NCBI GenBank assembly: GCA_022711765.1
Contig: JAKLEB010000001.1
Span: 1,284,694-1,348,693, forward strand
Reading direction: 5' to 3'
DNA: 64,000 nt
Source: Candidatus Krumholzibacteriota bacterium
GTDB lineage: Bacteria > Krumholzibacteriota > Krumholzibacteriia > LZORAL124-64-63
Position numbers and translations under genes: made by a program. Shown in pieces: positions 35,746 to 44,800 of this stretch (position 1 is the stretch's first letter; each line of letters starts with the position of its first letter). Under the pieces are notes generated by a model that worked only from the letters and a program-made list of their open reading frames with translations, had not been told where the DNA came from and searched no databases.

Positions 35746-36093
35746 CTAGCGCTTGAGACCGGCGAGCGAGCTCAGGACCATCGACAGCAGGCTCATGACG
35801 ATCGCGCCCAGGAACGCCGCGCCGAATCCGTGGACCGTGAACCCGGGCACCAGCGCCGACGCCAACCCGAAGAGGATCGCGTTGAGGACGAGGTAGAAGA
35901 TGCCCAGGGTGAGGATGGTCAACGGCAGCGTGAGCAGCACGAGGACCGGCTTGAGGATGGCGTTGAGGAATCCCAGGACCAGGGCCGCGACGAGCAGCGC
36001 GCCAGGCGACGTCACGTCGACGCCGGGCAGGACGTAGGCCGTCAGCCCGAGCGCCGCCGCCAGGACCAGCCAGTGCAGAAAGAACTTGGACAT
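35746..36093 (-). CDS. phage-holin-4-like (YvlD-type) small membrane protein
   Basis: 115 residues, four hydrophobic helices. LGFLNAILKPVLVLLTLPLTIL followed by LGIFYLVLNAILFGLAS is the standard core of the YvlD/DUF360 superfamily. It is a chromosomal inner-membrane protein of unknown role, not evidence of prophage. ATG preceded by GGGAGG. Confidence 0.87.
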   Translation of the reverse strand: MSKFFLHWLVLAAALGLTAYVLPGVDVTSPGALLVAALVLGFLNAILKPVLVLLTLPLTILTLGIFYLVLNAILFGLASALVPGFTVHGFGAAFLGAIVMSLLSMVLSSLAGLKR

Positions 36094-36142
36094 GCGAAGA
36101 GTCCTCCCGCCGGCCGGCGTGCCGGCGCCGGCGCGTTCGCGG

Positions 36143-37108
36143 TCACCGTGCGATGAGACAGCGATATTCCTCGATGCCCCCCCCATCCTGCAGGATCTCG
36201 TCCGCGAAGATCACGTGCCGCTCGTGGCACGCGACGGGCCCCACCTCGGGGACGAACACGGTCGTGCCGTAGACGTACGGGTGGACATAACCGATCACCT
36301 CGCCGCCCTCGTCTGTCGCGGTCTGAACCCCGAGATCGACGACGTAGAGGTACTCGAGCGCGTTCGGCCAGGCGATCCCCGAGATGTCGCGGTCCTCGAC
36401 CGACCAGACCCGGCCATGGAGCCAGATGTCGTCGGCGATTTCCGGGACCAGTTGCAGCGAGAACTCCGAGCCGACCGAGAGATCGCCCTCGAGGTACGTC
36501 CAGGCGTGCTCGGTGTCGAGATCGCCGTAGGCGTAGTATCCGGAATCCTCGAAGGCGAATGCGTAGGCGCCGAGGAAGAATGGTGAGCGGGCGTCCGCGA
36601 GGTCCTTCGACCAGTCGGCCGCGCCGCCGAGCCTCTTTAGGATCGCCGGCCGCAGGTCGGGCCGCGCGCGCGCGAGCGTCCGCAGGAGGCGCTGCTCGCA
36701 GGACCGCGCATCACCAGTCTCGCGCAGGAGCGGGTCCACCTCGCTGTAGAACGCCTCGACGAGATCCTGCCCGACGACACCGGTCTCCGTGGTCACCTGG
36801 CCGTCGAACAGCAGGCGGTAGAGACCCACGTCCAGGCCGAGCTGATCCGCGTCGACGGGCTGCTGCAGCGCGGCATGCAGATCCTCCATCGACGGCAGCG
36901 GCGGCGGCTCTTCGCTCACGTCCGGACCCTCGAACTGGCCGTACTCCAGATCGTAGACCCACTCCGTCCCGTCCTCGTGCGGCCAGATATTCGCAAGCGT
37001 CGGTTCGGGATCATCCGGAAGGTCCGGACACCGAGCGCATTCGTCGTCCTCATCGCAGCCGGCGGCCACGAACAGGAGCACGCACGATACGGCCAACAGC
37101 TTCGACAC
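36143..37108 (-). CDS. uncharacterised lipoprotein
   Basis: 321 residues. A lipoprotein signal ends with FVAAGC (Cys18), followed by an acidic, cysteine-containing stretch (DEDDECARCPDLPDD). The rest begins IWPHEDGTEWVYDLEY, like many surface lipoproteins with a beta-rich domain, and ends with a region of GEVIGYVHPYVYGTTVFVPEVG. I recognise no domain and give no function. GTG start after AAAGGAG. It is divergent from the decarboxylase operon across 205 bases. Confidence 0.82.
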   Translation of the reverse strand: MSKLLAVSCVLLFVAAGCDEDDECARCPDLPDDPEPTLANIWPHEDGTEWVYDLEYGQFEGPDVSEEPPPLPSMEDLHAALQQPVDADQLGLDVGLYRLLFDGQVTTETGVVGQDLVEAFYSEVDPLLRETGDARSCEQRLLRTLARARPDLRPAILKRLGGAADWSKDLADARSPFFLGAYAFAFEDSGYYAYGDLDTEHAWTYLEGDLSVGSEFSLQLVPEIADDIWLHGRVWSVEDRDISGIAWPNALEYLYVVDLGVQTATDEGGEVIGYVHPYVYGTTVFVPEVGPVACHERHVIFADEILQDGGGIEEYRCLIAR

Positions 37109-37313
37109 GGTCGATCTCCTTTCTTCTCGGCGCAGGCGCGCGGCGAACCCGCGCTGGCGAACGCGATGATATCACTTCAGGCCGGGCCGCCACAGCCGAA
37201 AGCTGAGCAGCGCCACGCCGCCCGCGTCGCCGACGGCGCGGTTCGCCCCGCCGAGCCGCGCCGGGTCGCGTCGCGCAGCCGGCATTCGATCGATCCAGCG
37301 GAGGGGGCTTCGC

Positions 37314-37517
37314 GTGAACCTCATCGCCGCCTGCGGCCTCGCCTTCGGCGCCGTGATCGTGCTCTTGGGCGCGCTCGCCGCACTCATGCGCGTGATCACG
37401 GCCGTCCTGCCGGTCGCCCGGCCCGGCCTGGACCCCGTCGTGGCCGCCGCCATCACCAGCGTCATCACCGCGTTTATGCAGGGAGCCCGCGCCACCCGCA
37501 TCGAGGAGGAGTTGTGA
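37314..37517 (+). CDS. oadG: Na+-pumping decarboxylase gamma subunit (OadG-like)
   Basis: 67 residues: one membrane helix (about 8-30) and a short C-terminal tail (VVAAAITSVITAFMQGARA), as in OadG/MmdD subunits that stabilise the decarboxylase complex. GTG start after a GGAGGGGG site. Its stop overlaps the alpha-subunit start as GTGA. Identification rests mainly on size, topology and gene order. Confidence 0.8.
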   Translation: MNLIAACGLAFGAVIVLLGALAALMRVITAVLPVARPGLDPVVAAAITSVITAFMQGARATRIEEEL

Positions 37518-39436
37518 TCTCCACCACGCAGTCGAGGTCCATCCGGGTGCTGTTCACCCCGTTCCGCGATGGACTACAGAGCTCGTTCGGCGGCAAGGTC
37601 CGCCGGGACGACGTCCTGCCCGCCCTGACCTACGCGGCCAGGCAGGCCGGGATCCGCCACCTCGAGTTCGGCGGCGGCGCGCGCTTCCAGGCTCCCTACT
37701 TCTATCTCGGCGAGGACCCGTTCGCGACCATGGACGCCATGCGGGACGCGGCGGGCCCCGAGGTCGACCTGCAGATCCTCACCCGCTCGGTATCGGGCGT
37801 GACGCTCACGACGCAGCGCCTCGACGCGCTCGCCCTGCAGGCCCGGCTCATGGCCCGCCACGGCACGACGTGGGACCGCAACTTCGACTACATGAACGAC
37901 GTCGACAACCTGATCAGGACGGGCCAGCCCGTCGTCGACGCGGGCCTGCATCACCAGGTCTGCGTCGCCCTCATGGGTCTGCCCTTCGCCGACGATTCCG
38001 TCCATACCCCGGAATTCTACATCGACGTGGTCCGCCGCCTGCTCGCCTCCGGCCTGCACTTCGACTCGGTCTGCCTCAAGGACGCCTCGGGCACCACCGA
38101 TCCGCGGACGTGCTTCGAGACGGCCAAAGGGATCAAGGCCATCCTGCCGCCCGAGGTGCTGCTGTGGCAGCACACGCACGACACGGCGAGCCTCGGCGTC
38201 GCGCAGTACCTCGCCGGCATCGAGGGCGGCGTCGACGGCGTCGACCTGTCCTGCCGTCCCCTCGCGTCGGGAACGGTGCAACCGGACGTGCGCTCGCTCG
38301 CGCACGCGCTACGCGGCACCGGCTACGCCCTCGACCTCGATGTCTCCCGCATCCAGGCGATCGAGGACCTCCTCGCCGAGGGCCTGCGCGACTACGAGTT
38401 CGACCCCACGACGACCGCGGCGGACGCCCGCGTCGTGAACTTCCCGATGCCGGGCGGCGCGATCGGACCCAACGTGCTGATGATGAAGGACGCCGGGATT
38501 CTCGACCGCTACGGAGACGTGCTGGCCGAGTTCGCGGTCGTGGTGAAGGCCGGCGGCGCCTGGACCAGCGTCACCCCCGGCAGCCAGCAGTACTGGTTGC
38601 AGGCGTTCAACAACGTGCGGTACGGACGCTGGCAGAAGATCGACCCGGGGTACGGCCGGGCGATCCTCGGTTACTTCGGCAAGACACCCCTGGCGCCCGA
38701 TCCGAAGGTCGTGAAGATCGCGTGCAGGCAGCTCGGCCTCGCGCCGTTCCAGGGCGATCCGCTCGAGGCGGCCCCGGACAACCTCGAGCTGGCGCGGCAG
38801 GCGCTGGCCGAGCGGGGGCTGCCGTTCACCGAGGAGAACGTGTTCCTGGTGGCGGCCGCGATCGTGCCGGGCAAGAACCTCGAGCTCAACGAGGGCATCC
38901 GGCTGCTGACAGGCAGGGCCAGGATCTCGCTGCCGCTGAACAAGGGCGAGAGATCGGCGACGGCGTCCGCGCCGGCGCCGGCGAGCCCGGCGGCGCCGGT
39001 CGCGCCGGCATTCCTCGGCCCCGTGACCACCCACTGCACGGTGGTCGAGGGCAGGACGACGCGCCGCTTCAAGGTCACGATCGAGGCGCCGGCCGGCGCA
39101 CCGGCGGTGCCGGTGGCCGCCCTCGCGGCCGCGCCGATCGTCCAGGCGACGATGGCGCCCGCCGCCTCCGCCTCCGCCCCCGCCCCCGCCCGGGCCGGCG
39201 CGACGACCGGCGCGACGACGGCAGTCTACTCGCCGTTCCAGGGCAAGACCGAGCTCGTCGAGGTCAACGTAAAGGTCGGCGACGCGGTCCAGGAGGGCCA
39301 GGTCGTGGCCGCCGTCGAGGCGATGAAGGCGAAGCACGACGTCATGGCGCCCGTCAGCGGCACGATCCGTTCGGTCGACGCCGCGCCCGGCGACGCCGTC
39401 GGGTCCGAACAGCCGATCCTGACCATCGGAGGCTAG
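37514..39436 (+). CDS. oadA: biotin-dependent decarboxylase alpha subunit (oxaloacetate decarboxylase/PycB-like)
   Basis: 640 residues: N-terminal carboxyltransferase TIM barrel, PYC/OADA conserved domain, Ala/Pro linker (about 480-560) and a C-terminal biotinyl domain with Lys605 in VEAMKAKHDV. Active-site elements are FRDGLQSSFGG, VCLKDASGTTDP (catalytic Lys) and WQHTHDTASLGV (metal His pair). RDGLQ stands where classic OadA has RDAHQS, and AMKAK where AMKM is usual, so this belongs to a divergent branch. With the gamma and beta genes it forms a Na+-translocating decarboxylase; oxaloacetate is the likely substrate. GTG start, 5 bases after GAGGAGG. Confidence 0.9.
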   Translation: MISTTQSRSIRVLFTPFRDGLQSSFGGKVRRDDVLPALTYAARQAGIRHLEFGGGARFQAPYFYLGEDPFATMDAMRDAAGPEVDLQILTRSVSGVTLTTQRLDALALQARLMARHGTTWDRNFDYMNDVDNLIRTGQPVVDAGLHHQVCVALMGLPFADDSVHTPEFYIDVVRRLLASGLHFDSVCLKDASGTTDPRTCFETAKGIKAILPPEVLLWQHTHDTASLGVAQYLAGIEGGVDGVDLSCRPLASGTVQPDVRSLAHALRGTGYALDLDVSRIQAIEDLLAEGLRDYEFDPTTTAADARVVNFPMPGGAIGPNVLMMKDAGILDRYGDVLAEFAVVVKAGGAWTSVTPGSQQYWLQAFNNVRYGRWQKIDPGYGRAILGYFGKTPLAPDPKVVKIACRQLGLAPFQGDPLEAAPDNLELARQALAERGLPFTEENVFLVAAAIVPGKNLELNEGIRLLTGRARISLPLNKGERSATASAPAPASPAAPVAPAFLGPVTTHCTVVEGRTTRRFKVTIEAPAGAPAVPVAALAAAPIVQATMAPAASASAPAPARAGATTGATTAVYSPFQGKTELVEVNVKVGDAVQEGQVVAAVEAMKAKHDVMAPVSGTIRSVDAAPGDAVGSEQPILTIGG

Positions 39437-39438
39437 GC

Positions 39439-40602
39439 ATGGAGGCGCTCCAGTCGCTCTTCGAGACCTCGGGCTTCCCGAGCCTGACCTGGCAGAACCT
39501 GGTCATGTTCGGGGTCGGCGGGCTGCTCATCTACCTGGCCGTCGCCAGGCAGTACGAGCCGCTCCTGTTGATCCCGATCGGGTTCGGCGCGATCCTCGCG
39601 AACCTGCCGCTCGCGTGCCTCGGGGCGGCGCACGGCGCCCGGGCGAGCGCCGACTCCGAGATGCCCCACCTGCTCCAGCTGATCTACGACACGGGCATCC
39701 GCACCGAGTTCCTGCCGCCGGTCGTGTTCCTCGGCGTCGGCGCGCTCACCGACTTCCGGCCCCTCCTCGGCCGGCCGATCACGTTCCTGCTCGGCGCCGC
39801 GGCGCAGTTCGGGGTCTTCGCGGCCGCGATCGGAGCCTTCTACCTCTTCGGCGACACGTTCAACGCCCAGGAGGCCGCGACGATCGGCATCATCGGCGGC
39901 GCCGACGGCCCGACCTCGATCTTCCTCGCGGCGAAGCTCGCGCCCCACCTGCTGGGCGCGATCGCGGTCGCGGCCTACAGCTACATGGCCCTCGTCCCGG
40001 TCATCCAGCCGCCGATCATCCGCCTGTTGACCACCAGGGCCGAGCGCGCCATCGACTCGGGCAACCCGCGCGAGGTGTCGCGGGCGGCAGTGATCCTGTT
40101 TCCGATCCTGACCGCGACCGTCACGATCCTCGCCGTGCCCTCCTGCGCGCCCCTGCTCGCGATGCTGATGTTCGGGAATCTCCTGCGCGAATCCGGCGTC
40201 ACGGAGCGGCTCGTCACGACCGCGGGCGGCCCCTTGATCAACGTCGTGACCATCTTCCTCGGGCTGACGGTCGGCGCCACGATGGAGGGCGCCACCTTCC
40301 TGAGCCCGCAGACGTTGTTCATCCTCGCCCTGGGCGCCGCAGCCTTCGCGTTCTCGACGCTGGGCGGCGTAGTTGCGGCGAAGCTGATCAACACGCTGCT
40401 GCCCGCGGGCAAGAAGATCAACCCCTGCATCGGCGCGGCGGGCGTGTCGGCCGTGCCGATGGCGGCCAGGGTCGTGCAGACCCTGGTCAGCAAGGAGACG
40501 CGCGGCCGCGTCAACCCCCTCATGATCGCCATGGGGCCGAACGTGGCCGGGGTCGTCGGGACGGCGGTGGCGGCGGGAGTGTTCCTGGCCGTGCTGAGGT
40601 AG
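39439..40602 (+). CDS. oadB: Na+-translocating decarboxylase beta subunit
   Basis: 387 residues, about nine helices. This is the membrane subunit that decarboxylates carboxybiotin and exports Na+. GIIGGADGPTSIFLAAKL contains the conserved Asp of the Na+ site, and NPCIGAAGVSAVPMAARV is the second family signature. GGAGG lies 6 bases before the ATG, 2 bases after the alpha stop. It converges with the FG-GAP gene. Confidence 0.95.
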   Translation: MEALQSLFETSGFPSLTWQNLVMFGVGGLLIYLAVARQYEPLLLIPIGFGAILANLPLACLGAAHGARASADSEMPHLLQLIYDTGIRTEFLPPVVFLGVGALTDFRPLLGRPITFLLGAAAQFGVFAAAIGAFYLFGDTFNAQEAATIGIIGGADGPTSIFLAAKLAPHLLGAIAVAAYSYMALVPVIQPPIIRLLTTRAERAIDSGNPREVSRAAVILFPILTATVTILAVPSCAPLLAMLMFGNLLRESGVTERLVTTAGGPLINVVTIFLGLTVGATMEGATFLSPQTLFILALGAAAFAFSTLGGVVAAKLINTLLPAGKKINPCIGAAGVSAVPMAARVVQTLVSKETRGRVNPLMIAMGPNVAGVVGTAVAAGVFLAVLR

Positions 40603-40651
40603 GGCCGGGCCCTCCGGACACGGATTCGCCAGGCAACGACCGCGGACGCCG

Positions 40652-42391
40652 TCATTCGATGACCACGAGCCGCCCCGTCGACAGCGCTCCCGCCCCCGCC
40701 GGCGAGAACTGCAGGAGATACACCCCGGCGGCGGGGTCGCGACCGCAGAGCGCGCGCAGCGGCACTGTGGCGCTCGGTCGATCGCCGACCGTGGCCGCGC
40801 CCACCCGCCGGCCTGCGAGGTCGAAGACCGCGATCCGACCGCCGCGCGCCCCCGGCAGCCGCAGCGACAGCGAACCGCCGCGCGAGACCGGATTCGGGAA
40901 CCAGCGCAGCGGGGCCGCCGGATCCGGATCCAGCGCGACCCCGGTCACGACCGGCGCCGGGCAGAAGCCGGTGTTGTGCGGATCGCGCCGGATCTTGGGC
41001 CAGTCGCTCCGCTCGTGCTGGTCGTGCCACTGGCTGCCGTCGACCTCGTAGACCCGGACCTGCCCCGCGCCGAAGGTGCCCCCCTGCGCGCAGAGGTCGA
41101 GGTCGCCGTCGCCCTCGAGGTCGGCGAGGTGCGCCGAGGTGTGCGCGTCGAGCTCGGAGCTCGCGAACAGGAGCTTGGGGAAGCCCGCGAGCGTGGTCCC
41201 CTCGAGCCGCCAGCCCGAGACCCACTGGCTGCCCGCCTGCCAGTAGCAGAGGAAGAACTCGGCGGTCCCGTCGGCGTCCATGTCGGCCACCTGCACCGAC
41301 GAGACCGCGCCGCCGCCGGGCACCGTGCGCGGGAAGCCGGGCCACTCCTGGCCGGTGGCGTCGATGACGTGCAGCTTGCCGTCGCCGGACTGGATGACGA
41401 TTTCGAGCGTTCCCTCGCCGTCGACGTCGGCGATGGCCGGATTCGAGCGCGACGATTCCCACTGCGGCGCGATCTCGAGCGGGAAGCCGGCGGCGTCGGT
41501 CCCGTCGTGGTGCCAGACGTACAGGCGATTGCCGTACCAGGTCGAGTCGCCCTCCTGCAGGACGATCTCCAGGTCGCCGTCGCCGTCGAGGTCGCCCAAC
41601 GCGGGCGACGCGAAGATGTTCTCGGTGGAGCGGGGCCAGCCCGGCCGGGCCGTCCCATCGGCGCGGATCACGTGGACGCCGCAAGCGCCGAGGTTGTTGT
41701 TGCCGACCACGACCTCGGGCGAGCCGTCCTGGTCGAGGTCGGCAACCGCCGGCGCGGACCACGGGATGTTCTGCGTGGTCTGCCAGAGGTACGGCCAGCC
41801 CGGCAGCGGCTGACCGAAGCGATCGAAGAACGCGACGCCGGGCTCAGCCTGGGCGCCGACGTCGAGGTGGCCGTCGCGATCGAGATCGGCGACGACCGGC
41901 GCCGTGACGTTGAGCCAGTACGCGTACGGGAGAAGGACCGGGAACCCCGCCTGGACGCTGCCGTCGACGTTGAAGCAGCGGATCTTTCCCGGCGCGCCCG
42001 GCGACGCGACGAGGATCTCCGGCGATCCGTCCTCGTCGAGGTCGGCCACGGCCGGGATGTTGTCGCTGCCGCCGGGCCGCGGCCAACCTGACCACGGCGT
42101 GCCGTCGGCAGCGAACACGTACGTGAACTGGCGGTCGGTCGCGATCACCTCGAGCACGCCGTCACGATCGAGGTCGAAGAACATCGGCGAGGAGAAGTTC
42201 TCGCCGATCGCGGCCGGCCAGCCGCGGCCGCCCGGCGGTGGCGCCGGCCGGTCCAGCGTGTCCGCGACGACCGCGCCCCCGGCGAGCTCGGGAGCCTCGC
42301 CGCAGCGGACGAACGGATCGGCGACCGACGGCACGGCCAGCGCGACCGACGCGGTCACGGTCGCGACCAGGAACCAGAAGCGAAGAGTCAT
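40652..42391 (-). CDS. secreted FG-GAP/VCBS-repeat beta-propeller with T9SS/FlgD-like C-terminal domain
   Basis: 579 residues. Signal peptide (about 1-22), then at least seven FG-GAP-type repeats whose Ca2+-binding loops read DLDRDGVLEV, DLDEDGSPEI, DLDRDGHLDV, DLDQDGSPEV, DLDGDGDLEI, DVDGEGTLEI, DMDADGTAEF and DLEGDGDLDL, separated by GWP/GFP turns. The last 75 residues (WFPNPVSRGGSLSLRL, IAVFDLAGRRV, GVYLLQF) match the type IX-like/FlgD Ig sorting domain. Probably a surface or secreted binding protein. ATG chosen after AAGGGGGG. Confidence 0.9.
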   Translation of the reverse strand: MTLRFWFLVATVTASVALAVPSVADPFVRCGEAPELAGGAVVADTLDRPAPPPGGRGWPAAIGENFSSPMFFDLDRDGVLEVIATDRQFTYVFAADGTPWSGWPRPGGSDNIPAVADLDEDGSPEILVASPGAPGKIRCFNVDGSVQAGFPVLLPYAYWLNVTAPVVADLDRDGHLDVGAQAEPGVAFFDRFGQPLPGWPYLWQTTQNIPWSAPAVADLDQDGSPEVVVGNNNLGACGVHVIRADGTARPGWPRSTENIFASPALGDLDGDGDLEIVLQEGDSTWYGNRLYVWHHDGTDAAGFPLEIAPQWESSRSNPAIADVDGEGTLEIVIQSGDGKLHVIDATGQEWPGFPRTVPGGGAVSSVQVADMDADGTAEFFLCYWQAGSQWVSGWRLEGTTLAGFPKLLFASSELDAHTSAHLADLEGDGDLDLCAQGGTFGAGQVRVYEVDGSQWHDQHERSDWPKIRRDPHNTGFCPAPVVTGVALDPDPAAPLRWFPNPVSRGGSLSLRLPGARGGRIAVFDLAGRRVGAATVGDRPSATVPLRALCGRDPAAGVYLLQFSPAGAGALSTGRLVVIE

Positions 42392-42527
42392 GGTGCCCCC
42401 CTTGTCCGGTCCGCGCGGGGGCGCTTCCATCCGCTCGCGTGGCTCGTCCCGCGCGGAGCTCACAGGATCATGATCATAACATGACGGCAGCGCGGCCGGC
42501 GCCGGGAATTCGGATCCCGGGCGGCGT

Positions 42528-43928
42528 CTAGAACTCCGCCAGCTTCGGCGCCCGCGGAAACGGGATCACGTCGCGGATGTTCTTCATGCCGGTCACGTAG
42601 TTGACGGCGCGGTCGAACCCCAGGCCGAACCCCGCGTGGGGACAGGTGCCGTAGCGCCGCAGGTCGCGATACCACCAGTACGAGCGCTTGTCGAGCCCCA
42701 TCCCGTCGATCCGCGCGTCCAGCACGTCGAGCCGCTCCTCGCGCTGCGAGCCGCCGATGATCTCGCCGATCCCCGGCGCCAGCACGTCCATCGCGGCCAC
42801 GGTCCTGCCGTCGTCGTTGAGGCGCATGTAGAACGCCTTGATCTCCTTGGGATAATCCATGACGACGACCGGCGTCGTGCACAGCTCCTCGCACAGGTAG
42901 CGCTCGTGCTCGCTCTGCAGGTCGCAGCCCCACTGCACCGGGTATTCCCAGGTGCGGCCGGCCTTCTGCAGGTGCGCGATGGCCTCGGTGTAGGTCATCC
43001 GCTCGAAGCTCGAATCGACGAAGCGCTCGAGCCGCTCGATGCAGGTCGGCTCGACGTGCTCGGCGAAGAACGCCATGTCGTCGCCGCGCTCGTCGAGCAC
43101 GGCCTTGAAGATGGACTTCAGGTACGCCTCGGCGAGGTCGGCGTCGGCCCGGAGGTCGGCGAACGCGATCTCCGGCTCGATCATCCAGAACTCCGAGAGG
43201 TGCCGGCTCGTGTTGCTGTTCTCGGCGCGGAAGGTCGGCCCGAACGTGTACACGCGCGTGAGCGCCTGGCAGTACGTCTCCACGTTGAGCTGCCCCGACA
43301 CCGACAGGAACGCCTGCTTGCCGAAGAAGTCCTGGGACCAGTCGATCGTGCCGTCCGGGTTGCGCGGCGGGTTGACGAGGTCCAGGGTCGAGACCCGGAA
43401 CAGCTCGCCCGCGCCCTCGGCGTCGCTCGCGGTGATGATCGGCGTGTGGATCCAGTAGAAACCACGCTCGTGGAAGAAGCGGTGCGTGGCCTGCGCGAGG
43501 CAGTTCCGCACGCGCGCCACGGCGCCGAAGGTGTTGGTCCGCGGTCTCAGGTGCGCGACCTCGCGCAGGTACTCCAGCGTGTGGCGCTTGGGCTGGACCG
43601 GATACGTCTCCGGGTCCTCGACCCAGCCGACCACGCGGACCGCTGCGGCCTTCAGCTCGACGGACTGGCCCTTGCCCTGGCTCGCCACGAGCTCGCCGTC
43701 GCATTCCACGGCGCAGCCGGCGGACAGGCGCACCACCTCGGTCGCGTAGTTGCCGAGGTCACCCGGCGCCACGACCTGCAGGGCGTCGAAGCAGGTCCCG
43801 TCGTGGACCCCGACGAAGCTCAGGCCGGCCTTCGAGTCCCGGCGGGTGCGCACCCAGCCCTTCACGGTGACCTCGGCGCCGACCGTCACGCGGCCGCCGA
43901 GCAGATCGGCAATTGTTTCCCAGGCCAT
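42528..43928 (-). CDS. asnS: asparaginyl-tRNA synthetase
   Basis: 466 residues, class IIb synthetase charging tRNA-Asn. The N-terminal OB anticodon-binding domain ([16 protein letters not shown]) is followed by motif 2 ([21 protein letters not shown]) and motif 3 ([27 protein letters not shown]). Asn specificity over Asp is suggested by the [10 protein letters not shown] sequence typical of AsnRS. GAGGA precedes the ATG. Confidence 0.97.
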   Translation of the reverse strand: MAWETIADLLGGRVTVGAEVTVKGWVRTRRDSKAGLSFVGVHDGTCFDALQVVAPGDLGNYATEVVRLSAGCAVECDGELVASQGKGQSVELKAAAVRVVGWVEDPETYPVQPKRHTLEYLREVAHLRPRTNTFGAVARVRNCLAQATHRFFHERGFYWIHTPIITASDAEGAGELFRVSTLDLVNPPRNPDGTIDWSQDFFGKQAFLSVSGQLNVETYCQALTRVYTFGPTFRAENSNTSRHLSEFWMIEPEIAFADLRADADLAEAYLKSIFKAVLDERGDDMAFFAEHVEPTCIERLERFVDSSFERMTYTEAIAHLQKAGRTWEYPVQWGCDLQSEHERYLCEELCTTPVVVMDYPKEIKAFYMRLNDDGRTVAAMDVLAPGIGEIIGGSQREERLDVLDARIDGMGLDKRSYWWYRDLRRYGTCPHAGFGLGFDRAVNYVTGMKNIRDVIPFPRAPKLAEF

Positions 43929-44110
43929 GGTCGATCCTCGCGTTCCGCGACGTTGCGAGCCGCGATACAGGCCGGGAAGATAACACGTTGCGGTGGTACG
44001 GACAATGCATCTCGTACGCAGCGATCCGGCAGTTCGGGCTCAAGTCCCGCCGGGCCCGGACGAAGATCCATCAAGGCAATGGCCACTTTCACTTCCGGGA
44101 GGACCGAACC

Positions 44111-44800
44111 ATGCGCAAGTTCTTGATCACGCTCGCCTCCGCCTGCCTGCTGACGATGCCGGTCCTGGCGGAACAGTCCTACTTCTACGACTGGTACGAC
44201 AGCAGCGCGGATTACCTGGGGTGTTTCGGCTTCGACCTCGTGGCGCAGGTCACCGCGGCCGCCGATTACCCGGAGATCCGCAAGGACGCCAACGGCGGCA
44301 GTCGCGAAGACTGCGGCCTGGAGCTCGTGAAGAACACCTCCCTGGCGGACGGCGTCGCCCTGGGCTTCCTGGCCACCGTCTGGAACCTGCAGGAGGGCGA
44401 TCAGGTCACGGCCAGCATCTGGCGGTACGACCCCTACTCCGGCATGCCGTATTTCCGGTTGTGGGCGCACTACAACGACGCTCTGGTCCAGGCAAGCGAC
44501 GCGCGCGGCCAGGACATGGAAGCCTATGACGGCAATTGCCAGGGCAACAACAGCTTCGGCCTGCAGAACGGCTGGGAGTACTTCGAGCACACGTGGACCA
44601 TCGAGGCCGGCCATACGGGCCTGGTGATCGACGCCGCGATCTTCGGCGACCTCTACGCGACCGTCTACGTCGACGACTTCTGGATCTGGGTGCCCGACCA
44701 CGCGGATGTCCGCCTGCCGGACGCGGTCTACTCGTCCGGCGGCGAGGTGACGCCCGTCGAGGCCGCGACCTGGACCTCGGTCAAGGCGATCTTCCAGTAG
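44111..44800 (+). CDS. small secreted protein with C-terminal TWTxVKxxF tag
   Basis: 229 residues. Signal peptide MRKFLITLASACLLTMPVLA, then a beta-rich domain without a family I recognise: DYPEIRKDANGGSREDCGLEL, then a jelly-roll-like stretch with aromatic residues (WEYFEHTWTIEAGHTGLVID) resembling carbohydrate-binding modules. The C-terminal 14 residues, VEAATWTSVKAIFQ, match the end of the CHRD protein at 4087-4554 (8 identities of 14). GGGAGG lies before the ATG. It ends overlapping the AttH-like gene by 20 bases, convergently. Confidence 0.82.
   Translation: MRKFLITLASACLLTMPVLAEQSYFYDWYDSSADYLGCFGFDLVAQVTAAADYPEIRKDANGGSREDCGLELVKNTSLADGVALGFLATVWNLQEGDQVTASIWRYDPYSGMPYFRLWAHYNDALVQASDARGQDMEAYDGNCQGNNSFGLQNGWEYFEHTWTIEAGHTGLVIDAAIFGDLYATVYVDDFWIWVPDHADVRLPDAVYSSGGEVTPVEAATWTSVKAIFQ

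Noticed and set aside
35746-36093. Phage holin similarity as evidence of prophage
   Set aside because: YvlD-type proteins are ordinary chromosomal genes and no other phage gene is near.
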